A stretch of DNA of 64,000 bases from Sphagnum compactum (GCA_965153455.1 OZ234495.1:23122875-23186874); one strand, 5' to 3'; shown: positions 1 through 13,060, numbered from the stretch's first letter. The notes: generated by a model not told the origin, from the letters alone. Numbers and translations: made by a program.

Positions 1-2700
1 TTTTAGTCATCATTCCTTTTTGAGAAAATTTTGTCCTCCTTTTGTCTATTGGTGCACTCCAAGGCAATCTACTTGTTAGGTCCTTTTTTGTTCTTGCCCA
101 CTTTTGTGCTTTGCATTGCTCCTTAGGGGTTTTTCCTTTTTGTATTGTCCCTTCTTTAACTAATGACACCCCACATCCTTGGCCTCGCTTTTATCATCTC
201 AAGATTCTTCTTTCGTTCATTTCATCTCCCAATTAGTGTCTATGGGGCTAGCCATTTAACCCCACAAGTGTTCAGCTTGGTCCCTTTTAGGCCTCCCTCC
301 TGAATTCTCTCCTCTTAGTTTTTGTTACCCTACAAATGGCATCAAGGTTTTAGGTAGACCTTTTAGTTCTATTTCTTTCTCCATTTCCTTTTTGTAGGCC
401 ACCTTAGATGAGGATGTTCGGGATGTTGAGGTGCTCCTAAGGTTCATGGATGTTTATGTTGCTTTTGGTATCCTTTAAATCAATGTTTCACCCAAAGGCC
501 TTTCTATTGTTGCACTCCTTCCTCCCCTTTTTGGGCTTTTGGCACCAATTTGTGGTTTTTGATTCAACCCTTATGGGGTTTTTGGGAGGTTTTTAGGTCG
601 AGGTGTTTAGGTCCAAGTTTTTAAAAGTGCCCCAGGTTTCTTTAGTGTGTTGATAAATTTTTCTCCCCATTTCTTCTAAAAGGGTAGGCCTCATTTCCTT
701 TAAGGTTATCATGTTGACAACCTATCTTAGGAGTTGGGTGCGCATTGCCCTTGTCATCGCATCAAGATTCTTGGTAGATTCTCAGCTATTCATATTAGAG
801 GTGATAGGCCAAATAGTTTAGGTTTGTCCCATTCCAATCTCATTTGAGGTTTGTGTAAAAGTTTTTTTGTACGATGGTAGCATCAAGTGTACCCCCCCAT
901 TGAGCAGCTTGTAGAAAAAGGCGTAGATCGGCTTCATGATAGCATTTTAGAAAGTTTGCACGTTAATTCTTTTTCTAGCATCCTTTTTTATTTGCATTCA
1001 AATTCGCATTACACACATTTGAAATCTTATGCATGGCTGAAAATGGGAGCTTGGTTGTCTCTTTGTCAAATCATTTTTTTTCCGTTTGGTCATAGATGTT
1101 TTCTCCTCCATAGTGCGCACTAAGTTGGGCCTCCCCCTTCCATTGGCCTTTGGTTTGTCAAATTGCATATGTGGCCAACCTTTAAACCCCATGGGAATTC
1201 ATCTTTTTTGTTGCACTCATGGTAGGGAAAGGACAATGTCCCATGATGTTGTGTGAAATGCCTTTGCATCCATCTTGAGAGATGTTGGTTAACATGTTGC
1301 ATGTGAGCAGACCCACGTTCTTCCACTTCTTACCCTCCAATCCTCACACCAACCAATCAACATTGTGTTTTTGGTTGATGACGTTCGCATATTGATCAAT
1401 GTTGTCATTGTTGACCCCATTCAAATGAACTTGATTTTGTGTGTTGCATTGTTTCGAGGATGGCCACAACAATGGCGAGTTAAGAAAAAAAGGATTTTAT
1501 CAAAATCAATACCTTGCAAACTTGTTTATTCTTCTCATTATTGAGGTCTTTGGGTGTTTACATCAATAAGTTAATAATTATTTTCATCATTATGCTAGCA
1601 TGACATGTGTTGCAAAAGGCTCCAAAGGCCCTCCTCTTTTGATTTTGTGTGCATTTTATAAGCAAAGGATGTCAGTGATGTTACAATGAGAAGCTGCCTC
1701 TATTTCGAGGCGAGCCATTGGAAAGGACAACTCAATCGGTCTAGAGACCTGGTCTCCCTCACACTGTACCCCTTCCATCACTAAAAAGGACAACTCAATT
1801 TGTCTAAAGACCAACCATTTTTTTAACTTGCGTTGGAGCATGGGTGGCATTCATCTCACCAGAGATTTAGCGCCACCTCACCAGAGATTTAGCATGACGG
1901 ACGGTGATCCCACAGAAAATTTAGCTTTAATGGCACGACAAGTTTCCACGAAACTGTCAAAATGATAGAAAACTAGTAGAAAACTGTCCTCAACAGGAGA
2001 AATCTGGCAAAAAAAATTCGTGACTGTATGCAACCTAGCACCCAAAACCTCATCCAAGAACTCTGTGTAGCGAATGGGAGCCAACTCCTGTTATGGTGAT
2101 TATGCCTGCCCAGATGATGGTGGATATTTGCACCAATTCGCCAGGAAAAAAATGCTACCCATTGCTCCTCCCATCACTGGAAAGGACAATTCACTTGGTC
2201 CACACAATGTGTGCCTAAGAAAGTCACCATGAGACTTCATAGTTATCAACAAAGCACGGCAAGTCCATTGTAGGCCACCATAGGGGGGTTTGGGGCGCAA
2301 GGGGTCCATTAGTGGGCTGTGTTGACTATCCATTAGGTTGCCCCCATCATAGATTCTTTCCCAATAACACCTTCTCATTACTTTTGTCTTAGCTAGCTGT
2401 GTTCTCGCCATCTCATAAACCTTTCCACCCTTGATTAAATGATTTCCCATATTTTCATTCACTTTTACCCAACAATATTTATCTTTTGTGAACTTAGGTT
2501 GTCGGCCCATGGTTAACATTCTATCCTTATAACTTGTAACCTTTATAAGTAGCCGAAAGAAGGAGACTACAATATATCTATTTTTGTGGCTGCCAAAGTT
2601 TGATCACATTTCTTTGTGATATGGGCCAATTGAATATGTCCATCAAAGAAAGAAAAAACTGGGGTCCTCACTTCTAGTTAATATTAATCACACGATACTA
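1..2700. other. Intergenic DNA without a supported gene
   Basis: T-rich plus-strand DNA with only short open frames that show no recognisable domain. Around 1,690-1,850 a phrase of the type GGACAACTCAAT(T/C)GGTCTA occurs twice; it recurs near 6,400-6,500, so it belongs to a dispersed repeat. Nothing else could be assigned. Confidence 0.6.
2090..2410 (+). repeat. Dispersed repeat family B, copy 1
   Basis: About 300 bp that align by eye with 8,740-9,010. Shared blocks are GGACAATTCACT(T/G)GGTC, CAAGTCCATTGTAGGCCACC and GTCCATTAGTGGGC, in the same order and at similar spacing. No coding potential or terminal repeats are obvious. It is probably a fragment of a non-autonomous mobile element, but the class is unknown. 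Confidence 0.6.
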
Positions 2701-3130
2701 CATACTTTATAAGCTACAACTATTCACTTTCACTATTTACATTTGCGACACAGTGATTTCACTAGTATTTAGCAGCACAAAAACAATTGAACAAAAGCTG
2801 GAAAGAAAAAAAGACAGTAGGAAAAGAGCTCAAAAAAAGAAAAAGGCAAGGAGGAAAATTTATAGATTAAAAAGGAATATTTCAAAGTTGAAAAACCTGC
2901 CCTAAATATTGTCCTGCATTTAGAGGACCATTGTCACGCGCAAGAACTCAGAAATTTTATTATCCAGAGTGACATACTGAGCACTGGTGGGGATGCTCTC
3001 AGCAATGATCTTCTAGGATCTTACTAAATGTAAGAAATCTTCCACGGTGGAAGGGCACATCCTTTGAAAGTTAGGGCAGGCTGTTTAGCCGAAGTTGAGT
3101 CTGTATCCTTCTCCAAAAAAGTCTTGGTGC

Positions 3131-3193
3131 CGTAAAGGTCTGAACCTGTTTTCAGGCATCAATATTTTCAGGCGACAGGTTCAGACCCTTACG
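3131..3193. repeat. Inverted repeat / hairpin, 18-bp arms
   Basis: The arm at 3131-3148 (CGTAAAGGTCTGAACCTG) is the reverse complement of 3176-3193 apart from one mismatch, around a 27-base spacer. It begins a short GC-richer island (about 3,120-3,350) in AT-rich DNA. It could be the end of a small element or a stable RNA hairpin; no gene is attached to it. Confidence 0.6.
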
Positions 3194-3759
3194 CCAGGTT
3201 TCCAGACCTAACCGGTACTGGGCGTGGTTACGACTCCAAGTTCGGCAAAAAGCTTGCCCTGGCCACTGCCGGGCTCACCTTATGGCTCACTGCGACCCAT
3301 AACCGACACCAAGTGCCGGCTCTCTAGTACAAAAGCTACTCTCCCGCACGTTCCCCAGCTTTTCAATTGCCTATGCATGCTGTCATGATTTGTACTGTGT
3401 GCATGTCTATCGTCTCTTGCTTGCCTGCCTACTACATGCCTGCTTATCCCAGAATGGGCTCGGGTTGACCAATTCCAAAATTTTAACCCACCTGACTGGA
3501 TTGACCAACCCTCATGAATCTCTTGAGAAATCTGTGGACCTAGACCATTCTGCTTTTAACTTGCCTAAGGATTTGGAAGAATAATCCCTCACAACTGTTG
3601 TATATGGTCAGGTCCAGATGTGTCTCCGTGACACGTTTAGCTAACCTTTTTGGGGTGGGCTCTTTTGGGGTAGCAAGGGGAAGGGGAGAGGTCAGACAAA
3701 CATGGACGAGACGTAAAAAAGAAAGGAAGAAATGTTGTTGATGGAAAAAACTTGACATG

Positions 3760-4745
3760 AGGGATGAAACAAAAGATAATATTCATGATGAAAGGTATTA
3801 AACTGATGAAATACTATTCATAGGTGAAATTGATCACACGCATGCAATTGGTCATACATATGGATTAAATTTTACCACCTGAAAACCTTTGCGATGAATT
3901 CTGTCATGGATCAAATTTACCACACATGCATTTGATCATATGAATGAATTTTGACCAAACATTTGATGGTGGATGAAATTGATCGCCACATGCAATTGGT
4001 TGTAAAGATTTAAAGTGAACAAAGAGGGCATGTATTGAAAAAAACAATGAAATTTGCCAGAAGAGAGAAATTGATGAAATGAAAACATTTTAATCATAAA
4101 GATAAAATTGATAACACAAATGACTATACTATATGGATATAATCATATTCATGGATGGAGTTATTAAATGGACGTAACTACTAATATTAAATTCAAACAT
4201 GGATGAAAATTAACCTTGTGAATGACAAGGACCACATGGATGAAATAGACAATATGGATGAAAGGTTCCACTTGGATGATGTTGAAAACAAAAATGTAGT
4301 TTGCATTATGGATGAAATTTTAAAACATGAATGAAAGTGACCATTTATCCATATAATTGAATTCATCAACATTGACATGAATAATATTCATGTGATCAAT
4401 TTATTTAGAGGAATTGCGTTTCATCCATGTATTCAAATTTCATCCATGTTGTCAATGTCAATCACATGATCATGTTTCTTCTATATCAATATTGTCCATT
4501 GTACATTGTTAATTCCAATCATATCATCAATTTTCATTCATGTGTAACAATTTCATCTGTATCATTTAATATCAATCATGTTGTCAATTTCATCCAAGTG
4601 ACAAGGTTCAACCCTATGATCCAATTTTATTCCTGTGATCAAGTTCATCCAAATGGTCATCCAAAATTTACATGGATTTCATATGTATAACTTAATTACA
4701 TTCATGGCTATATCATGTTGACATCAATGTCATCCATATGGGAAA
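3760..4745. repeat. Degenerate ATGGATGAAATT repeat with mirrored halves
   Basis: From about 3,760 to 4,380 the plus strand repeats variants of ATGGATGAAATTGACCACATG. From about 4,420 to 4,740 it repeats the reverse complement, variants of CATGTGATCAATTTCATCCAT. Polarity flips near 4,400, so the block is a large degenerate inverted repeat built from a short satellite-like unit of about 20-25 bp. A shorter stretch of the second polarity recurs at 9,720-9,800. Confidence 0.6.
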
Positions 4746-5790
4746 AAATGATTCCCTCTCAACTCTATCCAATTTCCACTATTTACGAAATGGACTATCT
4801 TTTTTTCTCTTTTTCACAATGGTCAATGCCAATGAGTTTTTTAGGGTTTTTTATTCATAGCCAAAGTGGCAATCAACTCTAAGAAGATTTGGCCAAATCT
4901 GGCTATAAACCAGAAATAAAGTACAAATATGTAATCATCCTTCTATTTTTTGACTACACAATGAAAACCAAGTCTATAAATCTGGCAATTTTTACTTTTT
5001 TTTTTCTCCCTGAAAACCTCCAAAATCACTTCTTAATAGAATTTTCAATTTCTAATTTCGCTTTTTGGCAACATTTCGCCAGTAAACAAAATCACTGGTC
5101 AATGCTGTTTTTGAATCTGCAATTATATTCCAAGTGTGGAAACCTACCCAGTTTTTCCTAGTGTATCCAGAGGACGCCTTACAAAGAGGTAAAACCCTAC
5201 TGGCTTTTTCTCCAGTGATACCCTGGGAAAATTTGTTCCAAAAGATCAACTGCGGTTTTTTCGCCGCACGTCAAGTTTTAAGTTTTCCGCCGAAACAGAG
5301 TGCCCAAGATTCCATGGAGAGCCTGTGGAAATTTTGTTCCAAAAAATCAAATGCGGTTTTTTCGCCGCACGCAAAGTTTCCCGCCAGAAGAGAGTGCCAA
5401 AGATTCCATGGAGAGCCTGGGGAAATTTTGTTCCAAAAAATCAACTGCGGCTTTTTCGCCAGAAGAGAGTGCCCAAGATTCCATGGAGAGCCTGTTGAAA
5501 TCCAAACCAGCCAGCACCACCACGTGCACGTTCAATGGCGCGGATGCATCTACTTTTCCCCGCTGAAATCAACGCCTCTTTGTTGCCATCTAGAGTATCT
5601 TCTCTTCTTCTCTTCCGTTGATGTCTCTGCCATCGCTATTGTGTAGCCGAGGCCTGGCACCTGCACTAACTGAAGTTGTTTTCATGCCTGCCACCGGCCT
5701 CCATGCTGCCTAGAACAGCGACCTGCTCGCTTGGATCGGGGCCGCGGCCACGTGCTGTGAGGTGCGAGCCAAGTCCTGCTGCATGAAATC
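4590..5790 (+). repeat. Dispersed repeat family C, copy 1
   Basis: Roughly 1.2 kb with related copies at about 9,500-10,400 and 12,030-13,060, and a partial one at 62,200-62,390. Diagnostic shared phrases in order are CATATTGACATCAATG or CATGTTGACATCAATG, GCCAAATCTGGCTATAAACC, GAAAACCTCCAAAA, GATTCCATGGAGAGCCT, GTGCACGTTCAATGGCGCGG and GCCTGCCACCGGCCTCC. No transposase frame was found. The conserved 3' third is GC-richer and could be an old promoter or exon carried by a mobile element. Confidence 0.6.
5233..5505 (+). repeat. Three tandem ~95-100 bp units inside family C copy 1
   Basis: Units start near 5,236, 5,338 and 5,431. Each runs from TCCAAAA(A/G)ATCAA(A/C)TGCGG through a TTTTTTCGCCG stretch to GATTCCATGGAGAGCCTG. 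The family C copy near 10,000 carries only the last part once, so the triplication is local. The unit is partly open in one frame but nothing marks it as protein coding. Confidence 0.7.
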
Positions 5791-5949
5791 GTTCGCAGTG
5801 CGAGACGCTAATAGCGATTTCTTTTCTATTTGAACAAGTTCTACAGTCAAAAAGTTAAACCCTGCGGCAGAACCACATGGTTCTCGGCAGAGCTGCACTG
5901 TCAGGCCCAGAAAGGTCGCCGACAGTGCTCGATGGGGCGGGTGTTTAGC

Positions 5950-8060
5950 GTCTCGCAAACGGGAATGTTACATAATCCATTTATTTTGGGAGTGTACAAA
6001 GATTGATTTTTTTGTGTGTGGTGATGGGCCAATCAAAGAGGGCCATCACTAAGAAAAAGACAAAAAGGTCCCTTATCTACACATAGAGATTGCGTTGGCA
6101 GGAGATGCTTGTTCTAGGCCGCCTATTATTATTAAATCTCACAATATGAAAGCAGCATTTGAGAGACCATGGGTGAGATAGCTTCCTGCCATGGGAGGGA
6201 CTAGCTCTCTCCCTAATTTGGTTCCAATTGGCCTACATATCGTTTGGCCATTCTTTGGCTTTCCCTTTTGTCTTTCATGTGATGGTTCTGATCATTGATT
6301 TTTATTGGATTTTTTTGTTTTTTCATAAAGAAGAATCCCCTTGGTGGTCATATCACCACTAGGTGCAACTGATTTGACCTCCACATCGTGCTCGTTGCAT
6401 CCTTGCAAAAGACAACTCAATTGATGCTCCTTATGTCGTAGAAAAGGACAACTCAATTGGTGTTCCTTCCATCACAGGAAAGGACAACTCACACAGATCT
6501 CATTTGGTCTAGAAACTTGCACTCCACCAATGTTGAGCATGTATATGGTTTAGGACTTACACTAAACCATATATGTGTATATGGTTTAAGACTTACTTGA
6601 TTTTACATGACTATAGACTTACACTATTTTACACAATAGAAAATGGTGTAAAAATGTGTCACTTTTATTTTGGGGGGCAAGGGGCAAAGTTTCAAAATGT
6701 TTTTGGAGATGGGTCAATCAAAGTGGCCCATTGCAAAAAGATTTTTAAAACATTTGTGTTTTGAGATGCACCACAATCAATTAAACTAATTAATTTGAAT
6801 CAGAATAAAGTACCCAAGCTCTTATGAAAGCCTAGGCAAAGAATTGGTGATGACCAAAGTTAGGAATGAAAATCCTGCTCAAACAATGAGGCAAGACAAA
6901 ATGCACTTCAAAATGTGCATCCAAAATACTCCCTAAAGTAGCACCATAGTTTGTCCTATATCCTTTGCCCAAAAATTTGCTTTAATACTGAATAGGGAAA
7001 CACTATCACATCACCAATATTGGTAGATTTGGAACATAAATAAAAAATATCATGATTTTTTTGGGAAGGGTCAATCAAAGTGAGTTTTCAAACAAAACAA
7101 ACATTGAGCTTTGGGATGCACCTACAACTAATTAATATGGATTGCAAGTAGATATGTAATATATACACTTACATGCCCTAAAGCATTTACACGACCTTGT
7201 GTAAGTATAAAGAATAAATTATACCCAATAACATTGTAAGTGTATAAAGTTTGGGCTTGTAAATGTAAATGATTTACACTTCATGAAAGTGTAAACCTTT
7301 CCTTCACATTAGTGTAAGTGTGAATGCTTAATTATGGACATGTAAGTGTAAATTTTTGTAAATTTGTTTAAATTCGTGTAAAATTGTTCAAATGTAAATG
7401 ATTTACCCTTACTTGCCATGTAAATATGTGTAAATCCATGTAATTCTTTTTGAAAAGGAAATTTTTGTGTAAAAAAGTCAACATTGGTGCCAATGAATAA
7501 AACATTTTCAAAATTTTAGATTTTTTTGGTGATGGGCCAATCAAAATGATCCATTTTCAAATTAATAGAAAATGGTGCACCACAACTAATTTAATTAATT
7601 AATATGAATCACAATAGTACCCAAATTCTTGTAAAAGCCTAACCAAAAATGGTGATGAAAAAAGTTTTAAATGAAAAATTTCTTCTAGCAATGAAGTGGT
7701 GCAACATGCACCCAAGATATTCTCCAATAACAACGCCATTTGTCCCATATCCTTTATCTAAAAGTGTGGACTTCAATTATGTATATAGGTGAACTACGAG
7801 GAAGCCCTTCCACAACACCTACTTGGTAATAAAAGTTTCTTTTTGAAAAGCATTTATTATTATTTTTGTGAAGGGCCAATCAAAGTGATTCATTATTATA
7901 AAAAAAAAATTGAACTTCAAGATGACTCACAACTAATTAATATGGATTGCAAATATGTGCCATCACTAATGATATATGATGTATATAGATATATACCCCC
8001 AAAACATTTATACAAAATCATGTAAATGTAAAAAATGTCACATGATGGGCAAGATAAGCA
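5950..8060 (+). repeat. Tandemly duplicated intergenic block (~0.8 kb period)
   Basis: The phrase GATGGGCCAATCAAAGTG recurs in variants near 6,025, 6,705, 7,065, 7,530 and 7,870. The block 6,690-7,020 (ATGCACCACAA, GTACCCAA, TTGGTGATGA, TGTCC(T/C)ATATCCTTT) matches 7,540-7,770 in the same order. Between them, 7,140-7,460 is rich in GTAAGTGTAAAT and its complement TTTACACTTAC. No gene is supported. Confidence 0.5.
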
Positions 8061-8094
8061 TTAAAAAAATTATTTATAAAATGAGTAAATTTTA

Positions 8095-8710
8095 ATGTTT
8101 ACCCACAAAACTTGAACCCATCCTCTTAGCATATGTAACACACTAACAATCATCGAAAACAGATTAAAAATGAGAAAGTTACAACCCCCCAAGGTAAAGG
8201 GAGTCAATAACTCAAAAAAAACCCCATTGAACATTACAAAGGCTGATTTTTTAACAACCAATTCTTTTTATAATGTTACTCTATTGCTATTAGAATTCAA
8301 AGATGATTTGTAGAACTTCAAGTGGTGCTCCTATATTAGTTTAAATTGTTTTTAAAAAATAAAAAAAAGAAAATGTTATAAGATTTGAAATTAGGAAGTT
8401 ATGAGATTTGAAATTAGGAAGGCTCAAAATGAAGAAAAATGAAAAAGAAATAAGAAAGTTACGAGGTTTGAAATTAAGAGAGGTCAAAATGAGTTTTTTT
8501 TTTATAAATATGTTTTGCAAGTCGAAAAAACTTATTTTCTTTATTGCTATTTTTTGGCTGGTTTTTTGGCTTTGCATTTTAAAGATGATTTGTAGAACTT
8601 GAGAGGTGCTCCTATAACATTTTAAATTACTAAAAATGAAGAAGAGTTGAGAAAGATCTGCCAACGTGTTCGATCATAGGCAGGCGATCGGTGATGGCCC
8701 GGTCTACCCT
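8095..8710 (+). repeat. Dispersed repeat family A, copy 1
   Basis: Matches the repeats at 61,400-61,920 (same orientation) and 27,190-27,610 and 62,405-62,840 (opposite orientation). Shared phrases are AAAACTTGAACCC, AAAAATGAGAAAGTTACA, AAAGATGATTTGTA, GGTGCTCCTATA and the terminal CCGGTCTACCCT. The copy has no coding capacity. The family looks like an old non-autonomous transposable element. Confidence 0.65.
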
Positions 8711-8739
8711 CTATGTGAATTTACACTTACCCTCCCAAT

Positions 8740-9010
8740 GCTGTTGGAGACCGGGTCTATAGACCAAGTCTCCACCCTCCACACTGTGCTACTTATGGCA
8801 CTAAAGAGGACAATTCACTGGGTCTACATACTGCGCACTTAGGAAAGTCATCAGGAGACTTCCTGCTTATGATAAGAACCACACCAAGTCCATTGTAGGC
8901 CACCCCCACATGGTCCATTAGTGGGCCATGTTCATTGTTACGTTACAAGGACATCTTGTCATTCAGCTAGATTCTGCCCCAGCAACACATTTTCATTGTT
9001 ATTGTCTGAG
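8740..9010 (+). repeat. Dispersed repeat family B, copy 2
   Basis: Second copy of the repeat at 2,090-2,410, with the same ordered blocks. It starts directly after family A copy 1, so two elements are nested or abutting. Confidence 0.6.
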
Positions 9011-9499
9011 ATAATTGCTATCACACTCCAATCTAATTTTATCCAAATTTGACCAAATGCAAGAGCTTTAAGAGTTGTAAATCAAACTTTGAATCACTAT
9101 AAAATAACAACTGTCAAAAATTTATGCGAACATGTGTTCTTCTCAACTTTTGTAAAAAGTTCTCTACATATGAAATCATGTGTACCCAAAGTTCCTAACA
9201 TTCATGAACTACAGATTTTTCAACACAATTTCAATTCTCCAATAGGAAGTGCATGTCAACGCAACAAGAAACAAGGCCCATTTCAGTGGCTTTCTGTTAG
9301 GATGTTGTGATCACATCAAATCCCAGCTATTTGTGTGTAACTTATCAAGTCAGCCTAATGGAAAGAGACCATAAATGTTTCTTTATCCTTTTTGAAACAA
9401 AATTGTCCTTTTTTTACATTGCTATTATTCAAGGTCTATTGAGTCATATAGGGGTCACGATTTGTGAAATTGTTGTTTTCACCTTGATTTGATTACCTA

Positions 9500-10400
9500 A
9501 TGTTTATTTATTTATTTATAGTTTTTCAAATTTGGGAAGTAGGTTGATTGGTAATCATGCAAAAGAGTATGGCCAAATTTGGCTTGACATCACAGGGGGA
9601 AGTAGAAAAACTTAAGATTCCTCTTATAAATTGGTGAATTGTTGGACCATATTCTCTAAATATGGCAACTTTCTCTCATAATCTGGCAAGTTGGGCCCAT
9701 TCTTTCCAAAAAAATCTCTATGGCCCAATTTCATTCATGTGATCAAGTTCATCCAAATGTATCATCCATGTAGTCAAAATTTTCATGGAGTTCATCCGTC
9801 TCACTTAATTTTTATTTCACGCCCTAATACCATATTGACATCAATGCCATGCATGTGGGAAAACCCAATTTCCTGTCAAATTTATCCAATATCCATTATC
9901 TAGGAAATGGAGTGTCTAATTCTTATTTTTTATTTTTTAACCATGGTCAATGCTATTTTGAAACTGCAATTATATTCCAAGCGTAGAGTTTTTCGCCAAA
10001 ACAGAGTGTCCAAGATTCCATGGAGAGCCTATTGAAATCCAAACCGGCCAGCCCCACCACGTGCACGTTCAATGGCGCGGATGCATCTGCGTTCTACCGC
10101 TGAAATCAACGCTTCTGTTTTTGCCATCCAGAACATCTCGTGATGCTTCCCCGCTTCTCTTCCGTTGGAAACTGTGTTTTCCATCGCTACTCTGTAAGTA
10201 GCTTTGTAGTCCTTGGATCCGCACTAACTGAAGTTGCTCTCCTGCCTGCCACCGGCCTCCGTTCTGCGCTGCAAGCCAACTCCTGCTGCGTAAAATTGTT
10301 AGCACCGGCCTCGCCCTCTCTTGCTCACCCACACGGAGTCCCGCCCCTGAAACGCCCGCATGCTGCTGACAGCTATATTGTGAGGTATGATTACTTCCTT
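9500..10400 (+). repeat. Dispersed repeat family C, copy 2
   Basis: Carries the ATCAAGTTCATCCAAATG segment, the GATTCCATGGAGAGCCT segment once, and the GC-rich GTGCACGTTCAATGGCGCGG block followed by GCCTGCCACCGGCCTCC. An open frame of about 157 codons crosses 10,140-10,613, but it has no recognisable domain, begins in repeat sequence and is not preserved in the other copies. I do not call it a gene. Confidence 0.55.
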
Positions 10401-10619
10401 CTAGTCTTGCACATAGCTTTCAGGGAGGTGAGTTCAGGGACCCGAAAAAAAAAGGAAGGTATTGTAATGATAGTAAGTTGCAGCAGCTTTGTTTGCATCA
10501 CACTGCTTTGTCTGTTTGGTTTCTCTCCTTGCCTTTGGTTCTTCTTTGGAGGCTTTTTGTGCACTTTTGCTTGCCTATGTTTTGCCACTATTTCACTAGG
10601 GAGTTCTCTGTGACATGTC

Positions 10620-11260
10620 AAGATCCAATCTCATTGTGTATGGTAAAACCCCATGCTGGGGGGCATTTTGGGCCTAAGACGAGACAATAGTGGAGGTCAA
10701 CCCCGTGTTTCCGGTATTTCCCCTACCATGGGCTTTACCCATTGTAAAGCATGAGGCAAACAGTATCATGAACTTAAACATATGTAGATAATGAGGCATA
10801 GGGGGAGATTCTTATAACTACTTCTTAAGAGTGGAAGGGATCTTACACCTATATGTAGGTGTCAAGCACTCCCAGAATTTTCGCAATGTAGTTGGAGGAC
10901 ACCTTACCACACATAAGGTTGCATGTTTGCAGTATTCTGCCCAGGCGTCAATATTTTTTCATAATGCTTTCCATACAATCAAAACATGCATGGAGTAGCA
11001 TCCAGATGTTTCCACTGAATGGTTGAGCTTTACGTTAGCCCCAAGCCTCGAAATAGGGCACTCCCAAGAGGGGGGTGCATCTTTTTGGGAACACCCCACT
11101 CCTTAACTGTTACCCTATACACTTCATAATTTCCCTACCACTCTTAAGGAGTAGGCATAAGATCCCTCCTCTTTCGTAGGAGGGATATTCATGGATACAA
11201 TGTGCGCTCCAAATACACTAGGAACTCTCTCTGAGTGCTTTACATATGGGTGCAAAGTAA
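10620..11260 (+). repeat. Dispersed repeat family D, copy 1
   Basis: Shares with 56,230-56,570, and in part with 58,120-58,230 and 63,290-63,470, the phrases CCATTGTAAAGCA, ATGAACTTAAA(A)CATATGTAGAT, GGGATCTTA and CCAAATACACTA. Nearby (11,340-11,680) the sequence repeats AGAACCAGACC-type words. No gene is seen. Confidence 0.5.
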
Positions 11261-12029
11261 GGCACAAATTCATTGTTTGTCTTCTAATTCAGAGAAAAGA
11301 GAAGCCTTCCAGAAAAATATGTAGAGAAGTGTATAGGAGAAAAATCCAGAACTGGGTCTGATTTTTGCAACTAGTTTCAAACCAGAATCAGAACCTTCTG
11401 AGAACCAGACCCAAAATCAGGTTCTTGATTCTATTTATGTGTGGAATCAGAACCAAGGCCTAGCCAAGGGTTAATTAGCAGTTAACTACTGTTCATTGTC
11501 CAGGTTACCAAGAACCAGACCAAAACCAGGTCTAATTTCCAATCTAAAACCAGAATTTTTTTGAAGAACCAGACCTAGTACCCAATTCCAGTTACGTGTG
11601 GAACTATGATTGGAACTGTTCTAATTTATTGTTTAGAACTGGAACTAAAGGTTTTCATAAAAGTAAAGAACTGCCTAATCCTAGACGAAGAGAAGGTGCC
11701 CTCCAAAGATACTTTAAAACTTTCAAGTGCTTTACTTATCTGTGCAAAGTAAGGTACAAATTAATTGTTGTCTTCTATTTCCGAAACCCTTAGTTCAGAG
11801 AAAAGAGAAGCGTTGCACACAAATAAAAACTATGTAAAGGAGAAGGGAGAAGGGTCTCTCTTTTGGGATTTGAAGTGCCTGTCCTCAAGCCCATACTGTC
11901 CAGTGGTAGAAACTGAAATTTCTAGGGGGTTCCAAAGATAGATCCTTCTCCTACTTAGAATCCTGGTACATATTGATGACAGCCCTCTAGGATCTTACCA
12001 AATATTTAAGGCCCTACACAGCCTAGTGG

Positions 12030-13060
12030 ATATTCTTGAATATTCTTTCAGATTCTTTACTTTCCTTCACAATTAATTTTTCTTTGAAGTTTTTTTCTGT
12101 GAAAAAAATATTTTCTGGAAATTTCAAAATTTCTTCAAATAGTTTAATTGGTGTCAAAGCTGCCAAGGTACTATGGTGTTTGGAGAACCAGTTTGACAAT
12201 TCATCTTTTGCCTTTAAGCAGATAATGACAATATTGAAGTTTTGAGTATTGGGGTTTTTTTTTTAAGGAATTCTTGTTTGTAGCCAAAGAGGCTATCCTC
12301 CATAAAAAGTTTCAATCATCAGTAGGAAGATGTAGCCAAATCTAGCTATAAACCAAACATGAAGTACAAATCTTTACTCAACTTTGTCTATTTTCATTAT
12401 CACACTCTGAAAACCAAGCATAGAAATCTGAAGGTTTTTACTATTTTTTTCCTCACTTCCGGGAATTGAAAACCTCCAAAAATCACTTAATTTTTTTATT
12501 TTGAAGTTTTGAATTTTGAGTTTTGGCAAAAGTTCTCTGTTAAATAAAAGGTTGATTCAGGTTTTGACAAATTTTGACTATTGAAATATTTCCTGTCGTT
12601 CTGAATTGTTGTTTTGAACCTGAGTCCTGCAGGTACTTCTATTTGGAGATTAGAGTTCTTCCATATATTTCAGAAGGCCTTGGACTCCAAGTTATTAGCC
12701 TATTAAAATCCGTTATCTAGCTTTATCATGTGCACGTTCAAGGTCGGGATGCATCAGCCTTTATTTGTTAAACTTTACATTTTTGTTTCTGTCATGGAAA
12801 ATATATATCCTTATTATCTTCTATTGTGAGCTCCGCCCTCCATCACTATTATGTAGTTGTGCATGCCTTGGCACCTACTTCTAAACAGATGTATGGTCAC
12901 CAACTTACCATAGGCACGCCATTTTGTGCGGGGCTACTCACTTGCTCTTGGATTGCTTTCAAGTCTTGTTGCGTGACTGGTAGCCTACTCCTCTGCATGG
13001 AACCACTCTTGCTGGTCCCCTTTTGTTGGCCCCACTCTTATACCTATATTGTCAGGTACA
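12030..13060 (+). repeat. Dispersed repeat family C, copy 3
   Basis: More diverged copy of the repeats at 4,590 and 9,500. It contains GTAGCCAAATCTAGCTATAA, GAAAACCTCCAAAAATCACTT and GTGCACGTTCAAGGTCGGG. Its 5' part (12,040-12,180, ending GCTGCCAAGGTACT) is matched again at 59,290-59,420. Confidence 0.5.

Noticed and set aside
10140-10613. 157-codon plus-strand frame in family C/D repeats
   Set aside because: No recognisable domain, not preserved in other copies of the repeat.
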